DNA of 32,376 nucleotides from a virus, in IMG/VR virus record IMGVR_UViG_3300034093_000979, positions 1 through 32,376 of that record, one strand, 5' to 3'. A program made the translations under genes and the position numbers. How positions within the stretch are numbered: the stretch's first letter is position 1; every line of letters begins with the position of its first letter. The notes beneath the pieces are model-generated. The model did not search any database, was not told the origin of the DNA, and was given only the letters and a program-made list of their open reading frames with translations. Shown here one piece after another: positions 16,809 to 24,702 of the stretch.

Positions 16809-18181
16809 TATCCAACAACCTTCCAGGCAGTGCCGTCCCAAACGTACATAGCGCCAAGCGTCCACGCCGAGGCTGTTCGAACGTAAACCTCGGAGGGAGC
16901 CCACGTCGTAGAGTTTATCCGAACAGGAGGACCCGCGGGCAGGGTGGTCTGCGTTGCGGTAGCAAAATCACTTTGAGTGGCGTTACTCGAGTTTAGGGCA
17001 GAAACACGGAAATTGTATTCGGAGTTAAAGGCAAGCCCCGTTACCGTATACGCGGACGTAGTTCCAGCGTAACCAGTGTCTGTCCACGTTGCGTCAGCCG
17101 AAAGTTTAAACTCTACTTTGTACGCTGTAAATCCAACGGGGTTGTCGTCCCAGTTTAGCTCCACCTCGTTTGCTGTAAACGAGACAACAGAAAGATTAGT
17201 AGGGGTAGACGGCAGGGTCGCTCGCGACAACGTGGCGTATCCACTAGAAAGAACATCCGTAGGGTTCTCAGTCAAAACACGGAAATCATAGATGGTGTTT
17301 TGAGTAAGGCCAGTTACTGTGTACGCTGACGTGGTTCCCGTGTACCCCGAGTTTACAAACGTTGGGTCAGCGGCTCGCTTGTACTCTACCTTGTACCGCT
17401 CAAGACTGGTTACTTGTCCATCCCAGTCCAAGGCAACAGTAGTTGCCGTAGCTGTTGCACCCGTTAAGTTAGTTGGTTGTGCAGGGGGAAGAACAGCCGT
17501 GGCAGACCATGGGCCGTTTCCGTCTACGTTTACTGCGCGTGTTTGGTAGTAGTATTTTTGGGTTGCGGTGAGTCCCGTGATGGTGGTCGCCGCGGGCGGC
17601 GTAGCCATAGTGACCGCTGTTGCACCAGAAAAACTTGTGGTCGTGCTTTGCTGGTACTGATAAGAAGTAATTGTTGCCGCGGGGGCTGCGGTGGGAAACG
17701 TTGCCGCCGCAGAAACTATGGTCGCGGTAGTGCCGCTAGTAGCGCGAGTAAGTGTGGGTTTTGCGGCGGGAGCATCGGGTGTACGAGTGAAGTCTGAGGT
17801 ATCGGTCGATGTTCCCGTGAGGTTCGGGGGGTCTACGTTATAGCTATTAGTCTGAGTGTCGTTTCGCCACCGCATTGTAAACGCCATTGACGGAGATGAC
17901 CCGTCCTGCTCATGGGTAATGGTAAAGTCTTTTGTGGTGACAATAATTATAGAGTTAAAACTGGTGGAGGTGTCCCAGTTATTGGCTGAAATGTTTTTTC
18001 TAACTCCGTTTAACTCAATGTATCCGCTTGAGTCCCAGTCAAATGCTCGGTTGTTTCCGTTACCCAAGTACAGGTCTACTCGAACAACGGATGTATTGGC
18101 GACCACGTCTGTCGAAAGCTCGTAAATCTGGGCACGCAAATAGTACCCTCGGGACGAGGTTCCGCCAGTGTACTGAGTCAT
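16808..18181 (-). CDS. Fibronectin type III repeat virion protein
   Basis: A 457-aa protein. Residues 1-135 form an unidentified beta-rich domain with RVDLYLGNGNNRAFDWDSSG. Three FN3 domains follow at about 137-230, 232-323 and 325-415. The second and third are close copies, sharing YKVEYKRAADPTF/YKVEFKLSADATW and the string TGTTSAYTVTGL, so a recent tandem duplication is likely. The end (APSEVYVRTASAWTLGAMYV, WDGTAWKVVG) resembles a small fibre-tip motif. FN3 domains on virions are thought to help adhere to cell surfaces or glycans. The ribosome site is weak and its start is nine bases after the preceding gene. Confidence 0.7.
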   Translation of the reverse strand: MTQYTGGTSSRGYYLRAQIYELSTDVVANTSVVRVDLYLGNGNNRAFDWDSSGYIELNGVRKNISANNWDTSTSFNSIIIVTTKDFTITHEQDGSSPSMAFTMRWRNDTQTNSYNVDPPNLTGTSTDTSDFTRTPDAPAAKPTLTRATSGTTATIVSAAATFPTAAPAATITSYQYQQSTTTSFSGATAVTMATPPAATTITGLTATQKYYYQTRAVNVDGNGPWSATAVLPPAQPTNLTGATATATTVALDWDGQVTSLERYKVEYKRAADPTFVNSGYTGTTSAYTVTGLTQNTIYDFRVLTENPTDVLSSGYATLSRATLPSTPTNLSVVSFTANEVELNWDDNPVGFTAYKVEFKLSADATWTDTGYAGTTSAYTVTGLAFNSEYNFRVSALNSSNATQSDFATATQTTLPAGPPVRINSTTWAPSEVYVRTASAWTLGAMYVWDGTAWKVVG

Positions 18182-18189
18182 CGGCTATC

Positions 18190-18564
18190 TTACGCCGTGA
18201 ACTTAATCCACACGTCGCCAACAGCGGGGCTGGCAGGACCAGTAGCGCCCGACTTAACAGTTACCTTGGGGTAAGACACGTGGGTGTCCGTGGAGCCCGT
18301 GTAGCGAGTAAACCCGCCCTGAAGAGAGAGCGTCCCCGAAGTCTCCGAGAGGGGAGTTGTCGTGCTTCCAGTAACAGCGGTAATGAGCGCGGCTGGGTTT
18401 GCGAAGGGAAGGGTTTCGTATACCGTCCCAGCAGCAACGCCAATTTTAAACTTACCCGCATCGGCTCCATCGGTTGTAATTCCGACTTCTCCAGGGGCAA
18501 GTACCACGCCTACCCAAGCGGCAGCGGTTCCACGGCGAAGTTGGATTTTAGTAATACGAGGCAT
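18190..18564 (-). CDS. Virion protein with Mtd-type N-terminal domain
   Basis: A 124-aa protein with AAGGAG six bases before the ATG. The first 55 residues match the N-terminal domain of major tropism determinant and similar fibres: TKIQLRRGTAAAW, then LAPGEVGITTDG, KFKIGVAAGTVYETLPFA. This domain forms trimers on fibre proteins. The remainder (60-124) is beta-rich and ends with GPASPAVGDVWIKFTA, a common fibre C-terminal pattern. No variable C-type lectin domain is present, so it is not itself a diversity-generating-retroelement target. It may be a short trimeric appendage of head or neck, given its neighbours. Confidence 0.7.
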   Translation of the reverse strand: MPRITKIQLRRGTAAAWVGVVLAPGEVGITTDGADAGKFKIGVAAGTVYETLPFANPAALITAVTGSTTTPLSETSGTLSLQGGFTRYTGSTDTHVSYPKVTVKSGATGPASPAVGDVWIKFTA

Positions 18565-18574
18565 TTATTTCTCC

Positions 18575-19900
18575 TTAAAGAATTGCAGTGTAGCTCTTAC
18601 GCGTAAAGAAGTCGCCACCAATGATTTCGATTTCTTCAGCAGTAATGGGGTCGACCCGCTCAACTTGCCACCAGCAACGGTTGGGAAGCCTAAGGGTTTC
18701 GTCGCGGGTCAACGCCAAGGTAGCGGTGTACGTCCACTCTCCGTCACGTGTCACCATGATTTCCAAGGCGCTAAGTGCAATGACGGTAGTGATTGTGTCG
18801 ACAAAAGTAAATGTAGTTCCTGATACCGCAGTGATTGTCTGTGCTTTTTCAGTAATCTTTTCAGCACCTGCAATGTACAGAACAGGCGTATCAGCGTCGT
18901 AAATCCACACTTTTTGCCCAACAGTAAAGCCGTGAGCACCGTCTGTTGTTACAACGGTTGTGCCGCTTCCTGCCGTGCGTGCAATCGCCGTGACAGTCCT
19001 TGTTGGTGCGGTGGACGTGACCGACAGGTCAAATTGCCTAACAACCTGGGCGCTGCCGCGTTGGGTAAGCAACTGGGCAATAAACTCGTAACCAGTGTAC
19101 GACCCAACAAAGGTCGTCGTGGCGCTGAAAGCAATGTCTTGGTGAGCGGTAAGCGCACTTGTCTCCGTAGGCCACGCAACGTTTGCGTCGCCGTAAGTGG
19201 GGTTGGAAAGCTCCACACGCTGGGAAACCGACTTGTCGTCGACCTCCTGCGGCTTGTACACGGGAACGTAGCGGTTGGTGGTCTTCGAGATTCGGCGCAA
19301 TGAAAATACATCGATGCTAAATAGACCGATGCCCAGCTGAGTACATAGTTCGCGGTACTGTTCTTTACGTGTTTGAATCATGTCCATCAATTGACGGTAA
19401 CGCTGTGCGCGCGGAATCATGACCCCGTCAGGGGCGGAGATGTCGATGTCAAAAGATGCGTCTGTTGCAAGTGTGTACAGCGCTAGAGTCGTTGCGTACA
19501 GAGATACGGGATACTCTTCAAGTGCTGGAAGGTTTTCGAGAGTGATTGTTCGACCTAAAGAGTCAACACGTTTTGCGGTGTGTTCTAGGACCGCCGTACT
19601 AACAAAACCCGAAATCTCAGAGTCTTTAAAGTAGCGGTAATGCGTTCCGTTGACTAGAAGAACGGCCCCCGCGGCGGGAACCGCAGCCAAGACAAGAACC
19701 CCCGTAGCCTCTTCTACCGTGGAAGTTGTCGTAACGTCAGTTCCGTTTACACTAACTTGTACGCTAGCCCCGTTAAGCGGGTTATAGGAAAGCTGGAATC
19801 GGTTAGTTGTGCCATCTGGGTACAAGCGCTCAACAAATGACTTGGCGATGTCACCCAGCTCTAGGCGAACGCGGTCAATAAGTGATTGGGTTGTAGCCAA
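18575..19900 (-). CDS. Head-tail adaptor-like protein with Ig-like C-terminal half
   Basis: A 441-aa protein that starts with TTG at 19900, supported by GGAGG five bases upstream. The first 190 residues begin with an adaptor-like helix (SLIDRVRLELGDIAKSFVER), then a beta insertion (RFQLSYNPLNGASVQVSVNG), and then helices with YATTLALYTLATDASFDI and RYRQLMDMIQTRKEQYRELC. That layout resembles gp6/gp15-type connectors below the portal. Residues 230-441 are two or so beta-sandwich segments, including AGSGTTVVTTDGAHGFTVGQ and FTFVDTITT. A fusion of a connector with a surface domain is inferred. It lies just beyond the terminator candidate that follows the capsid operon. Confidence 0.55.
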   Translation of the reverse strand: MATTQSLIDRVRLELGDIAKSFVERLYPDGTTNRFQLSYNPLNGASVQVSVNGTDVTTTSTVEEATGVLVLAAVPAAGAVLLVNGTHYRYFKDSEISGFVSTAVLEHTAKRVDSLGRTITLENLPALEEYPVSLYATTLALYTLATDASFDIDISAPDGVMIPRAQRYRQLMDMIQTRKEQYRELCTQLGIGLFSIDVFSLRRISKTTNRYVPVYKPQEVDDKSVSQRVELSNPTYGDANVAWPTETSALTAHQDIAFSATTTFVGSYTGYEFIAQLLTQRGSAQVVRQFDLSVTSTAPTRTVTAIARTAGSGTTVVTTDGAHGFTVGQKVWIYDADTPVLYIAGAEKITEKAQTITAVSGTTFTFVDTITTVIALSALEIMVTRDGEWTYTATLALTRDETLRLPNRCWWQVERVDPITAEEIEIIGGDFFTRKSYTAIL

Positions 19901-20020
19901 TGGGACCTCCGAAGTCTCACTCTAGTTTCTCGCAGAATACTGCAAAAATCAGCGCAAATAGGAAAACTCCCCCTGCTGGGAGGAGGGCGGGGACCAGCAG
20001 GGGGAGAACTTAACTAGGGT
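19901..20020 (-). other. Intergenic region between post-capsid gene and adaptor gene
   Basis: This 120-base stretch holds the strong terminator-like hairpin listed separately and the GGAGG ribosome site of the adaptor gene. The bases between, including a short A-rich run (19943-19947), show no good -10/-35 pair that I can point to. A promoter for the downstream neck and tail genes could lie here if the hairpin stops most transcripts. Confidence 0.4.
19967..20006 (-). terminator. Strong hairpin with TTTT on the minus strand: terminator candidate
   Basis: Arms CTCCCCCTGCTGG (19967-19979) and CCAGCAGGGGGAG (19994-20006) pair perfectly over 13 bp with a 14-base loop. In the minus-strand transcript the stem is followed directly by TTTTCC, a short uridine run. 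It sits 14 bases after the stop of the small post-capsid gene. It most likely ends or dampens transcription of the head operon before the adaptor gene. Confidence 0.7.
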
Positions 20021-20392
20021 TTATGCGCCCCAAGTGTACCCGAGCCGAGCCAGGTGAGCAGCAAGTTCAACAGGAACTCGGTACTTTACGCCCTGCTTAA
20101 AGCTGTAGTGGTTACCAACACCGTAAGTCATTTCTTCGATGTCGTGGGTGGTGCGGATAATGACCATGCCATCGTCCTTGAGTGCAACTCCTACTTCCTC
20201 AACCTCGTCAATCAAGAGTGGGACTGTAGGGTTCTTTGGGTCGAAAACGTCGTTCTCGAGACTTTCTGCTTCAATTCGTCGAGCAATTGAAATCTCGTCT
20301 TGACGTTCAGACAGTTCTTTTGCGCGTTCTTTGGCTGCCTTTTCGGTAGCTCGCCCTGTCGCGTCGGTGGGGCTAGTTGTGCTATTTGCCAC
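20021..20392 (-). CDS. Small protein after the major capsid gene
   Basis: A 123-aa protein with a GTG start at 20392 and AAGGAG nine bases upstream. The first 50 residues are a charged helix (EKAAKERAKELSERQDEISIARRIEAE), then a compact beta domain with VPLLIDEVEEVGVALKDDGMVIIR and KQGVKYRVPVELAAHLARLGY. Its position just after the capsid gene suits a head component, head-tail joining protein or capsid cement, but I recognise no family. It is the last gene before the terminator candidate. Confidence 0.6.
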   Translation of the reverse strand: MANSTTSPTDATGRATEKAAKERAKELSERQDEISIARRIEAESLENDVFDPKNPTVPLLIDEVEEVGVALKDDGMVIIRTTHDIEEMTYGVGNHYSFKQGVKYRVPVELAAHLARLGYTWGA

Positions 20393-20420
20393 GGTGTATT
20401 TCTCCTTAGTTTGTTTGTGT

Positions 20421-20448
20421 TGGGAGGGAGGCCGAAGCCCCCCTCCCA
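20421..20448 (-). promoter_or_regulatory. Stable hairpin with UUCG loop just after the capsid gene
   Basis: On the minus-strand RNA, UGGGAGGGGGGC and GCCUCCCUCCCA pair over 12 bp (with one G-U) around a C-UUCG-G tetraloop, an exceptionally stable loop. It begins 13 bases after the capsid stop. No uridine run follows, so it is more likely a 3' stabiliser, processing signal or partial terminator that keeps capsid mRNA abundant than a full terminator. Confidence 0.65.
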
Positions 20449-20461
20449 GAGGGTGTCAGAC

Positions 20462-21595
20462 TTAGTTGGTGTAAGCCTTGACGATTGCCTGGTCGGTGAT
20501 GATACCGAGGCCCCAGATGGCGTACCATGCGAGAGCGTGCTCACGACCGAAGTCGAGGACGCCACCGTCACGGAGCTCAACGGGCAGCGAAATCGCGTGT
20601 CCGAAAGCGTTGTCACCAATCATGAGCGACTCGTAGACATCAGCCGAGTTGCCAGTTGCCGAGGTGAGGTAACCCGCTTCAGCGGTGAAGTCCGTCGATG
20701 CGGGGTTTCCACCAGTACCAGGAGAGGTGTTGGCCTTGACGGGAACAACGCTTGCGTTGGCGGGAACGCCAACGTTGGTCGAGGTGGTGTACGTTCCCGA
20801 CGCGGCGAGCTTCTTGACCTGAGTCGTTTCGATGAAGACGACGTCGTAGAGACGACCGATTTCACCGAGCATGAAGTTACCAGGAGCAGCGTACTTCGTA
20901 ACTTCGATGAACTCAGGGTTCGAACGAAGGTCACGCGACTGCTTGGGGTGAACGAACATGACGTAGGTCTCACCAATGCGGGGGATGTTCTTACCAGCGA
21001 GGGTAAGAGCAGCGTCCTTGATGGTTCCCGTGGTCAGCTTGTGGTTTCCGTCGAGGTCCGAGATAGCCGTTCCAACCGTACCTTCAGCGTAGGTGTTGAA
21101 GGTTGTTGCAGCGGTGTAGCCCGAACGGTCGTAACCGAAGACAGCCGAGGTGGCAGCCGACAGCGTGTCGCGAGCCTGCTGGTCAAGGTACTGTGCCATG
21201 TGGCGACCGAGCAAACGCGAAGCCGATGCCATGATGTCATCGAACGACGAGTTGAGGAGGAGCTCCGAGACTGCCGTTGCGTAGCCGTGCTCTGCAACAG
21301 TGATGGCAATCTGCTCTGCGGTCAGAGCGTTCGTGGTCATACGGACACCTTCAGTGAGAGGAGTCGTGTCGACCGCGAAGTTCTTGTAACGCAAGAAGTT
21401 CACGCGGAGTCCAGGAGCAACACCGAGTTCCGTCTTCTTTACAGCGAACTGCTCGAAGCGGAGGATTGGCATAGCCTGGAAGAGGATTTCTTTAGACCAG
21501 ATGGTCTGGATTGCCTGCGAGAGCTGCGAGTTGCTGCCCGAGTAGGCTGTGGGAGCACCAGCAAGCTGGCCTGTCCCTGTAATAGCTGAAGCCAT
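20462..21595 (-). CDS. Major capsid protein (N4-gp56-like, HK97 fold)
   Basis: A 377-aa protein after portal and scaffold. Motifs of the N4-gp56 family of capsid proteins are visible: SQAIQTIWSKEILFQAMPIL near the N-terminus, TTPLTEGVRMTTNALTAEQI around residue 80, then AITVAEHGYATAVSE, LLGRHMAQYLDQQARDTL, and YVMFVHPKQSRDLR with LGEIGRLYDVVFIET further on. The size and order (scaffold, then capsid) fit. AAAGG lies upstream of the ATG within a short AGGTT/AACCT repeat (21597-21608). The hairpin after the stop may stabilise the message. Family membership is from motif memory, but the capsid role is well supported by context. Confidence 0.9.
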   Translation of the reverse strand: MASAITGTGQLAGAPTAYSGSNSQLSQAIQTIWSKEILFQAMPILRFEQFAVKKTELGVAPGLRVNFLRYKNFAVDTTPLTEGVRMTTNALTAEQIAITVAEHGYATAVSELLLNSSFDDIMASASRLLGRHMAQYLDQQARDTLSAATSAVFGYDRSGYTAATTFNTYAEGTVGTAISDLDGNHKLTTGTIKDAALTLAGKNIPRIGETYVMFVHPKQSRDLRSNPEFIEVTKYAAPGNFMLGEIGRLYDVVFIETTQVKKLAASGTYTTSTNVGVPANASVVPVKANTSPGTGGNPASTDFTAEAGYLTSATGNSADVYESLMIGDNAFGHAISLPVELRDGGVLDFGREHALAWYAIWGLGIITDQAIVKAYTN

Positions 21596-21640
21596 GAGGT
21601 TTCAACCTTTCTGTTTAATGGATGGGGTTGGTGGGTTAAA

Positions 21641-22414
21641 CTACCCGAAGAGTCCCTGTCCACGATTATTGCTTGCTCCACCGAGCAGTTTGCTGCGGTT
21701 CTTAGCGTAATCCGCCAGTGACATCTCTGCGATGTTTTCTGGCGAGTACGAGCGTGAGTCCGAGTCGTTGTCGAGGGGTCCCGATGCAGGAACCGTGATA
21801 CGGCTACCTTGCATCTCTTTCCTACTTGCCTGCGCAGCTTGCGCAACCGAGTCGAAAATGTTTGCCGACTTGGTCTTGAGAGCGTTAATGCTCTGTTCAA
21901 CCTCATCAACGTTGTTTCCCTGAACCATGTCAATCAGGTCAGGAATAATGTTGTCGCGCTCCTGCTCAACTCGCTGAGCGCGGTACTGCTGAAGTTCCTG
22001 GAACTCACGTTCACGGTCGAGAAGGGCAAATGCCTTTTCACGCTCGTTACGCTCTTCTTCCAGCTGAAGCTGCCATTCTGCTTCCTTCTTTGAGAGAAGG
22101 TCACGAAGCTCAAGAGTTTCTTCCTCTTCACGCTTCTTCTGCGCGGCTGCTTCTGCATCCCGCTGGCGGCGCTGCTCTTTGCGAGCATCCTCCTGGGCGA
22201 TGCGTTCCTGCTCTGCCGACTTCAAAGCTGCCAGTTCTTCGCGCATCTTTTCCATCTGAGGGTAGAGCTTGTTCTTTTCCTGTTCGCGAGCCTTTGCAAG
22301 TTTGTCTGCAAGTTCATCTCCCTGAACAGATACTGCTGCTACTGTCGAGATTGCCGCGTCTTCAACGTCGGTCGCGGGACTCGTAACCGCTTCTGTGATT
22401 TCGTTGTCCGTCAT
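21641..22414 (-). CDS. Capsid scaffolding protein
   Basis: The start at the ATG at 22414 gives 257 aa; AGGAAAGAG lies upstream, and the in-frame extension to 22474 is probably not used. Residues 32-155 are an almost continuous charged coiled coil (REQEKNKLYPQMEKMREEL, ERIAQEDARKEQRRQRDAE, RDLLSKKEAEWQLQLEEERN). The rest is polar, with a C-terminal DYAKNRSKLLGG segment that could bind the capsid shell. Position between portal and capsid, coiled coil and polarity are the hallmarks of a scaffold that shapes the procapsid and leaves before packaging. No protease domain is visible. Confidence 0.85.
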   Translation of the reverse strand: MTDNEITEAVTSPATDVEDAAISTVAAVSVQGDELADKLAKAREQEKNKLYPQMEKMREELAALKSAEQERIAQEDARKEQRRQRDAEAAAQKKREEEETLELRDLLSKKEAEWQLQLEEERNEREKAFALLDREREFQELQQYRAQRVEQERDNIIPDLIDMVQGNNVDEVEQSINALKTKSANIFDSVAQAAQASRKEMQGSRITVPASGPLDNDSDSRSYSPENIAEMSLADYAKNRSKLLGGASNNRGQGLFG

Positions 22415-22538
22415 GGATTTACTCTTTCCTGTGATAAGGGTCTTTTTCCGAATGTTCCCAGGGGAACGTGCCACGTGACCTTGTTACTTAATACCAGTGA
22501 ACCTGATATTAAAGTCCTTGTCATGCTAAACGTAATGT
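22415..22538 (-). other. Inter-gene region upstream of the scaffold gene with three inverted repeats
   Basis: Between portal and scaffold genes are 124 bases with GTTCCC-AG-GGGAAC (22454-22467), a stem AATATCAG-GTTCA-CTGGTATT in minus-strand RNA (22490-22510; 8 bp, one G-U pair), and CTAAAC-GTAAT-GTTTAG (22526-22542), which covers the portal stop codon. No convincing promoter pair is seen. The closely spaced stems suggest a control point that separates portal from scaffold and capsid expression. Confidence 0.5.
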
Positions 22539-24281
22539 TTAGTTATCCTTCTCAACGGTGCGTCGTTGCGGAATTCTAGTTCCATACGCCTCGGTGATAA
22601 GCTTCTCGCGCAATGCTTGCTCGTTCTGGTCGTCAAGCAGCGTCGTGTTGGTAAGTGGGTCACTGACTGATTCCTCAGTTTGCGGACCAACCACTCCGTC
22701 TCCGACCATGTCTCCATCGCCAAGCATTGTTGGTTCAAGGGGCATTGCCTGTCCGTCGGGACCTGGCATCATTCCCGTGATGTCCATAATCTGCTTTGTG
22801 ACCTGGGTCTGAATCATCTTGAGAGCACCATCGCTGGTAGCGTCGTCGATGAGTTCGGAGCGAATCTCTTGCAGCTTCTCTTCGGGGAACTCCTCGCCAA
22901 GTGCGCGCAGTGCGCCTTCCTTGGACTCAAGTCCCATCTGCATCTTCATCTGAATCTCGTTGAGGAGAACCAGCTTGTCGAGTGGCAGTGGCTGCGGGAA
23001 GTAGACCGATGTCTGGTACGTGAGTGGGTCATTGGGGTCGAGCTGCGTAAGCTGACCGTCTTTGAGTGGACCGTTGATGTCGGGGTTGTAGGAGAACGTC
23101 TCAGGCTCTTTGAGCGCAAGGTTGAGCATGATGAGCTCGTTAATCTTTTCGATACCAGAACCGTACTGCGCAACTTTTTGCGTCCAGCGGTTCATCAAGG
23201 GCTGGTACTGAATTGCCAGTGCAACACCCGAAGTGTTAGAGATGGACTGTACCTGACCAAGAGCGGTCTCAGGAATGTTCATGAGTTCGAACATTGAGCG
23301 CTTGAGGCTCTCCAGGAACTGCATAGCGCCAGCAAGACCCGACGCTCCGCCCTCGAGGTTAAACACCTGAGAGTCTTTAGGAAGTCCGCCCCAGACCTTC
23401 TTGGCACCCTTCTCGAGGTTGGACGCTTTGGCTCCGACAATTACCGTAACAGGGGCTGCGTGGTAGTTGACGATGTCCGCGATGTCCGTCGAGATTTCGT
23501 TGAACGAACGATTCAGGGAGATAATGTCGTGTGCGTCGGAAAGACCCCACGGGCTACCTGAAACTGGAATGTTAGGGATGTGTACAACGGGGATAAGTCC
23601 CAGTGGGTTGGGGCGGCTGTCGATGAGCTCATCGTTGATGTACTCTTCGATGATGTCATCCGTAAGGATTTCGGTGTAGGTAAATACCTGGCGAGTTCCT
23701 TCAAGGCTGGTTCCCCAGAAACGGTACTTCTGCTTGAAACGCAAAAGACGCGTACGGTCGTGGGGGTGAAACTCGGGGAAACAGAACGCTGGGTTCAGAG
23801 GAAGGATTCGGACACGACCTGGGTGATAACGCCCAATGCCGTCTTCATACGCTTCTTCGTACGCAACCTTGACAAACGTGTCGCCCGTGATTCCGCCAGT
23901 CTGCGCCATCTCCAGGAGAATGCGCTTCTTGTCGTTGTCTACTTCCCAGACGCGGTCAAGGAGGTCAGGAACGATTGCTTCCGTAACTTTGGGCGAACGG
24001 AAACGCACACCGCTACCAAAAGTAAATCGCGCAAGGTAGTCAAGCATAGCTCGGTAGTAATTGACCGAGATTTGCATCTCACCTTGTTCACGACGGTAGC
24101 CCCAGTGGTGACCGAGGTACATTGCCCAGTTAAGCGAGTAACGGTTAAGTCGTGGTCCGTGGACTTCGAATTCCTCATCAGCAAGTTCTACGAGCCCTAG
24201 GGGCGAGATGCTGATTGTGAGGTCCGAGGACGCCGCACGGTAGCTTGGGGGTGAGAAGTCGAAATACGATGCACCACTCAT
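22539..24281 (-). CDS. Portal protein
   Basis: A 580-aa protein downstream of the terminase, with AAAAGGAT before the ATG at 24281. It has the expected make-up: an N-terminal segment with NRYSLNWAMYLGHHWGYRRE and an early helical part (YYRAMLDYLARFTFGSGVRFRSP), then a wing region with DTFVKVAYEEAYEDGIGRY, and a stem region with LNRSFNEISTDIADIVNYHAAPV and SMFELMNIPETALGQ. This last motif is typical of portals in tailed phages. The C-terminal part is acidic and proline-rich (GMMPGPDGQAMPLEP, ESVSDPLTN). It would form the dodecameric DNA entry ring. No fused head-maturation domain was seen. Confidence 0.92.
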   Translation of the reverse strand: MSGASYFDFSPPSYRAASSDLTISISPLGLVELADEEFEVHGPRLNRYSLNWAMYLGHHWGYRREQGEMQISVNYYRAMLDYLARFTFGSGVRFRSPKVTEAIVPDLLDRVWEVDNDKKRILLEMAQTGGITGDTFVKVAYEEAYEDGIGRYHPGRVRILPLNPAFCFPEFHPHDRTRLLRFKQKYRFWGTSLEGTRQVFTYTEILTDDIIEEYINDELIDSRPNPLGLIPVVHIPNIPVSGSPWGLSDAHDIISLNRSFNEISTDIADIVNYHAAPVTVIVGAKASNLEKGAKKVWGGLPKDSQVFNLEGGASGLAGAMQFLESLKRSMFELMNIPETALGQVQSISNTSGVALAIQYQPLMNRWTQKVAQYGSGIEKINELIMLNLALKEPETFSYNPDINGPLKDGQLTQLDPNDPLTYQTSVYFPQPLPLDKLVLLNEIQMKMQMGLESKEGALRALGEEFPEEKLQEIRSELIDDATSDGALKMIQTQVTKQIMDITGMMPGPDGQAMPLEPTMLGDGDMVGDGVVGPQTEESVSDPLTNTTLLDDQNEQALREKLITEAYGTRIPQRRTVEKDN

Positions 24282-24284
24282 CGA

Positions 24285-24614
24285 CTAATCCTTTTTGTCT
24301 TGTTCATGTTTTCCGCCCTTTTCCATAGCTTTGGTCTTTTCAGACTTAGCCATGTGTTTGTGTTGTTCGTGTGCGTGCCTGTTCTTCATCAGTTTTGCAC
24401 GACGAGTTTCCTTGTTGTGTTCCGCAAACTGCCCACCGTGGTTGACATACTGGTCATGCACCCAGTGAGAAGCCGCTGGGTTTGGGTAGGTTTTGTACTT
24501 CATTCTTGCTTGGAGAACAATGAGCTTCCAAAGGCGAGGGTTCGTCGGAACGCGGTTCGAGTGACGAGTGTCTCCCGATGCGGCGTTTGCCGAGGCTCCT
24601 TGCACGAATCCCAT
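24285..24614 (-). CDS. Small basic His/Lys-rich protein between terminase and portal genes
   Basis: A 109-aa protein with AGGAG five bases before the ATG at 24614. Residues 20-65 look folded (RVPTNPRLWKLIVLQARMKY, HWVHDQYVNHGGQF). From about 65 the chain is a highly charged tail (KETRRAKLMKNRHAHEQHKH, KAMEKGGKHEQDKKD). Its place between terminase-linked genes and portal suggests a role in packaging or procapsid assembly, but no family is recognised. The region upstream carries a long inverted repeat (24631-24699). Confidence 0.6.
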   Translation of the reverse strand: MGFVQGASANAASGDTRHSNRVPTNPRLWKLIVLQARMKYKTYPNPAASHWVHDQYVNHGGQFAEHNKETRRAKLMKNRHAHEQHKHMAKSEKTKAMEKGGKHEQDKKD

Positions 24615-24630
24615 TATGTCTCCTGAAAGA

Positions 24631-24699
24631 CCTGGCGGGGGCCTACCCTGGCTACTACCTTAAGATACAGCCGTAAGTGGGCCAAAGCCCCCTGCCAGG
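24631..24699 (-). repeat. Long inverted repeat before the 109-aa gene
   Basis: CCTGGCGGGGGC (24631-24642) and GCCCCCTGCCAGG (24687-24699) pair over 12 bp with a single bulge around a 44-base loop. It fills most of the gap between two genes and ends just before the AGGAG of the 109-aa gene. No uridine run follows, so it is a weak terminator candidate; an attenuator or mRNA-end structure is possible. Confidence 0.6.
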
Positions 24700-24702
24700 A
24701 AA

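Noticed and set aside
18190-18564. Mtd-type domain as a sign of a diversity-generating retroelement
   Set aside because: Only the trimerising N-terminal domain is present. There is no C-type lectin variable region, template repeat or reverse transcriptase in the window.
20300-21589. Long plus-strand open frame opposite the capsid gene
   Set aside because: It mirrors the well-supported capsid gene, has an arginine/valine-rich shadow composition and no plausible ribosome site or motif.
24631-24699. Calling the long inverted repeat a rho-independent terminator
   Set aside because: The loop is 44 bases long and no T run follows the stem on the minus strand.
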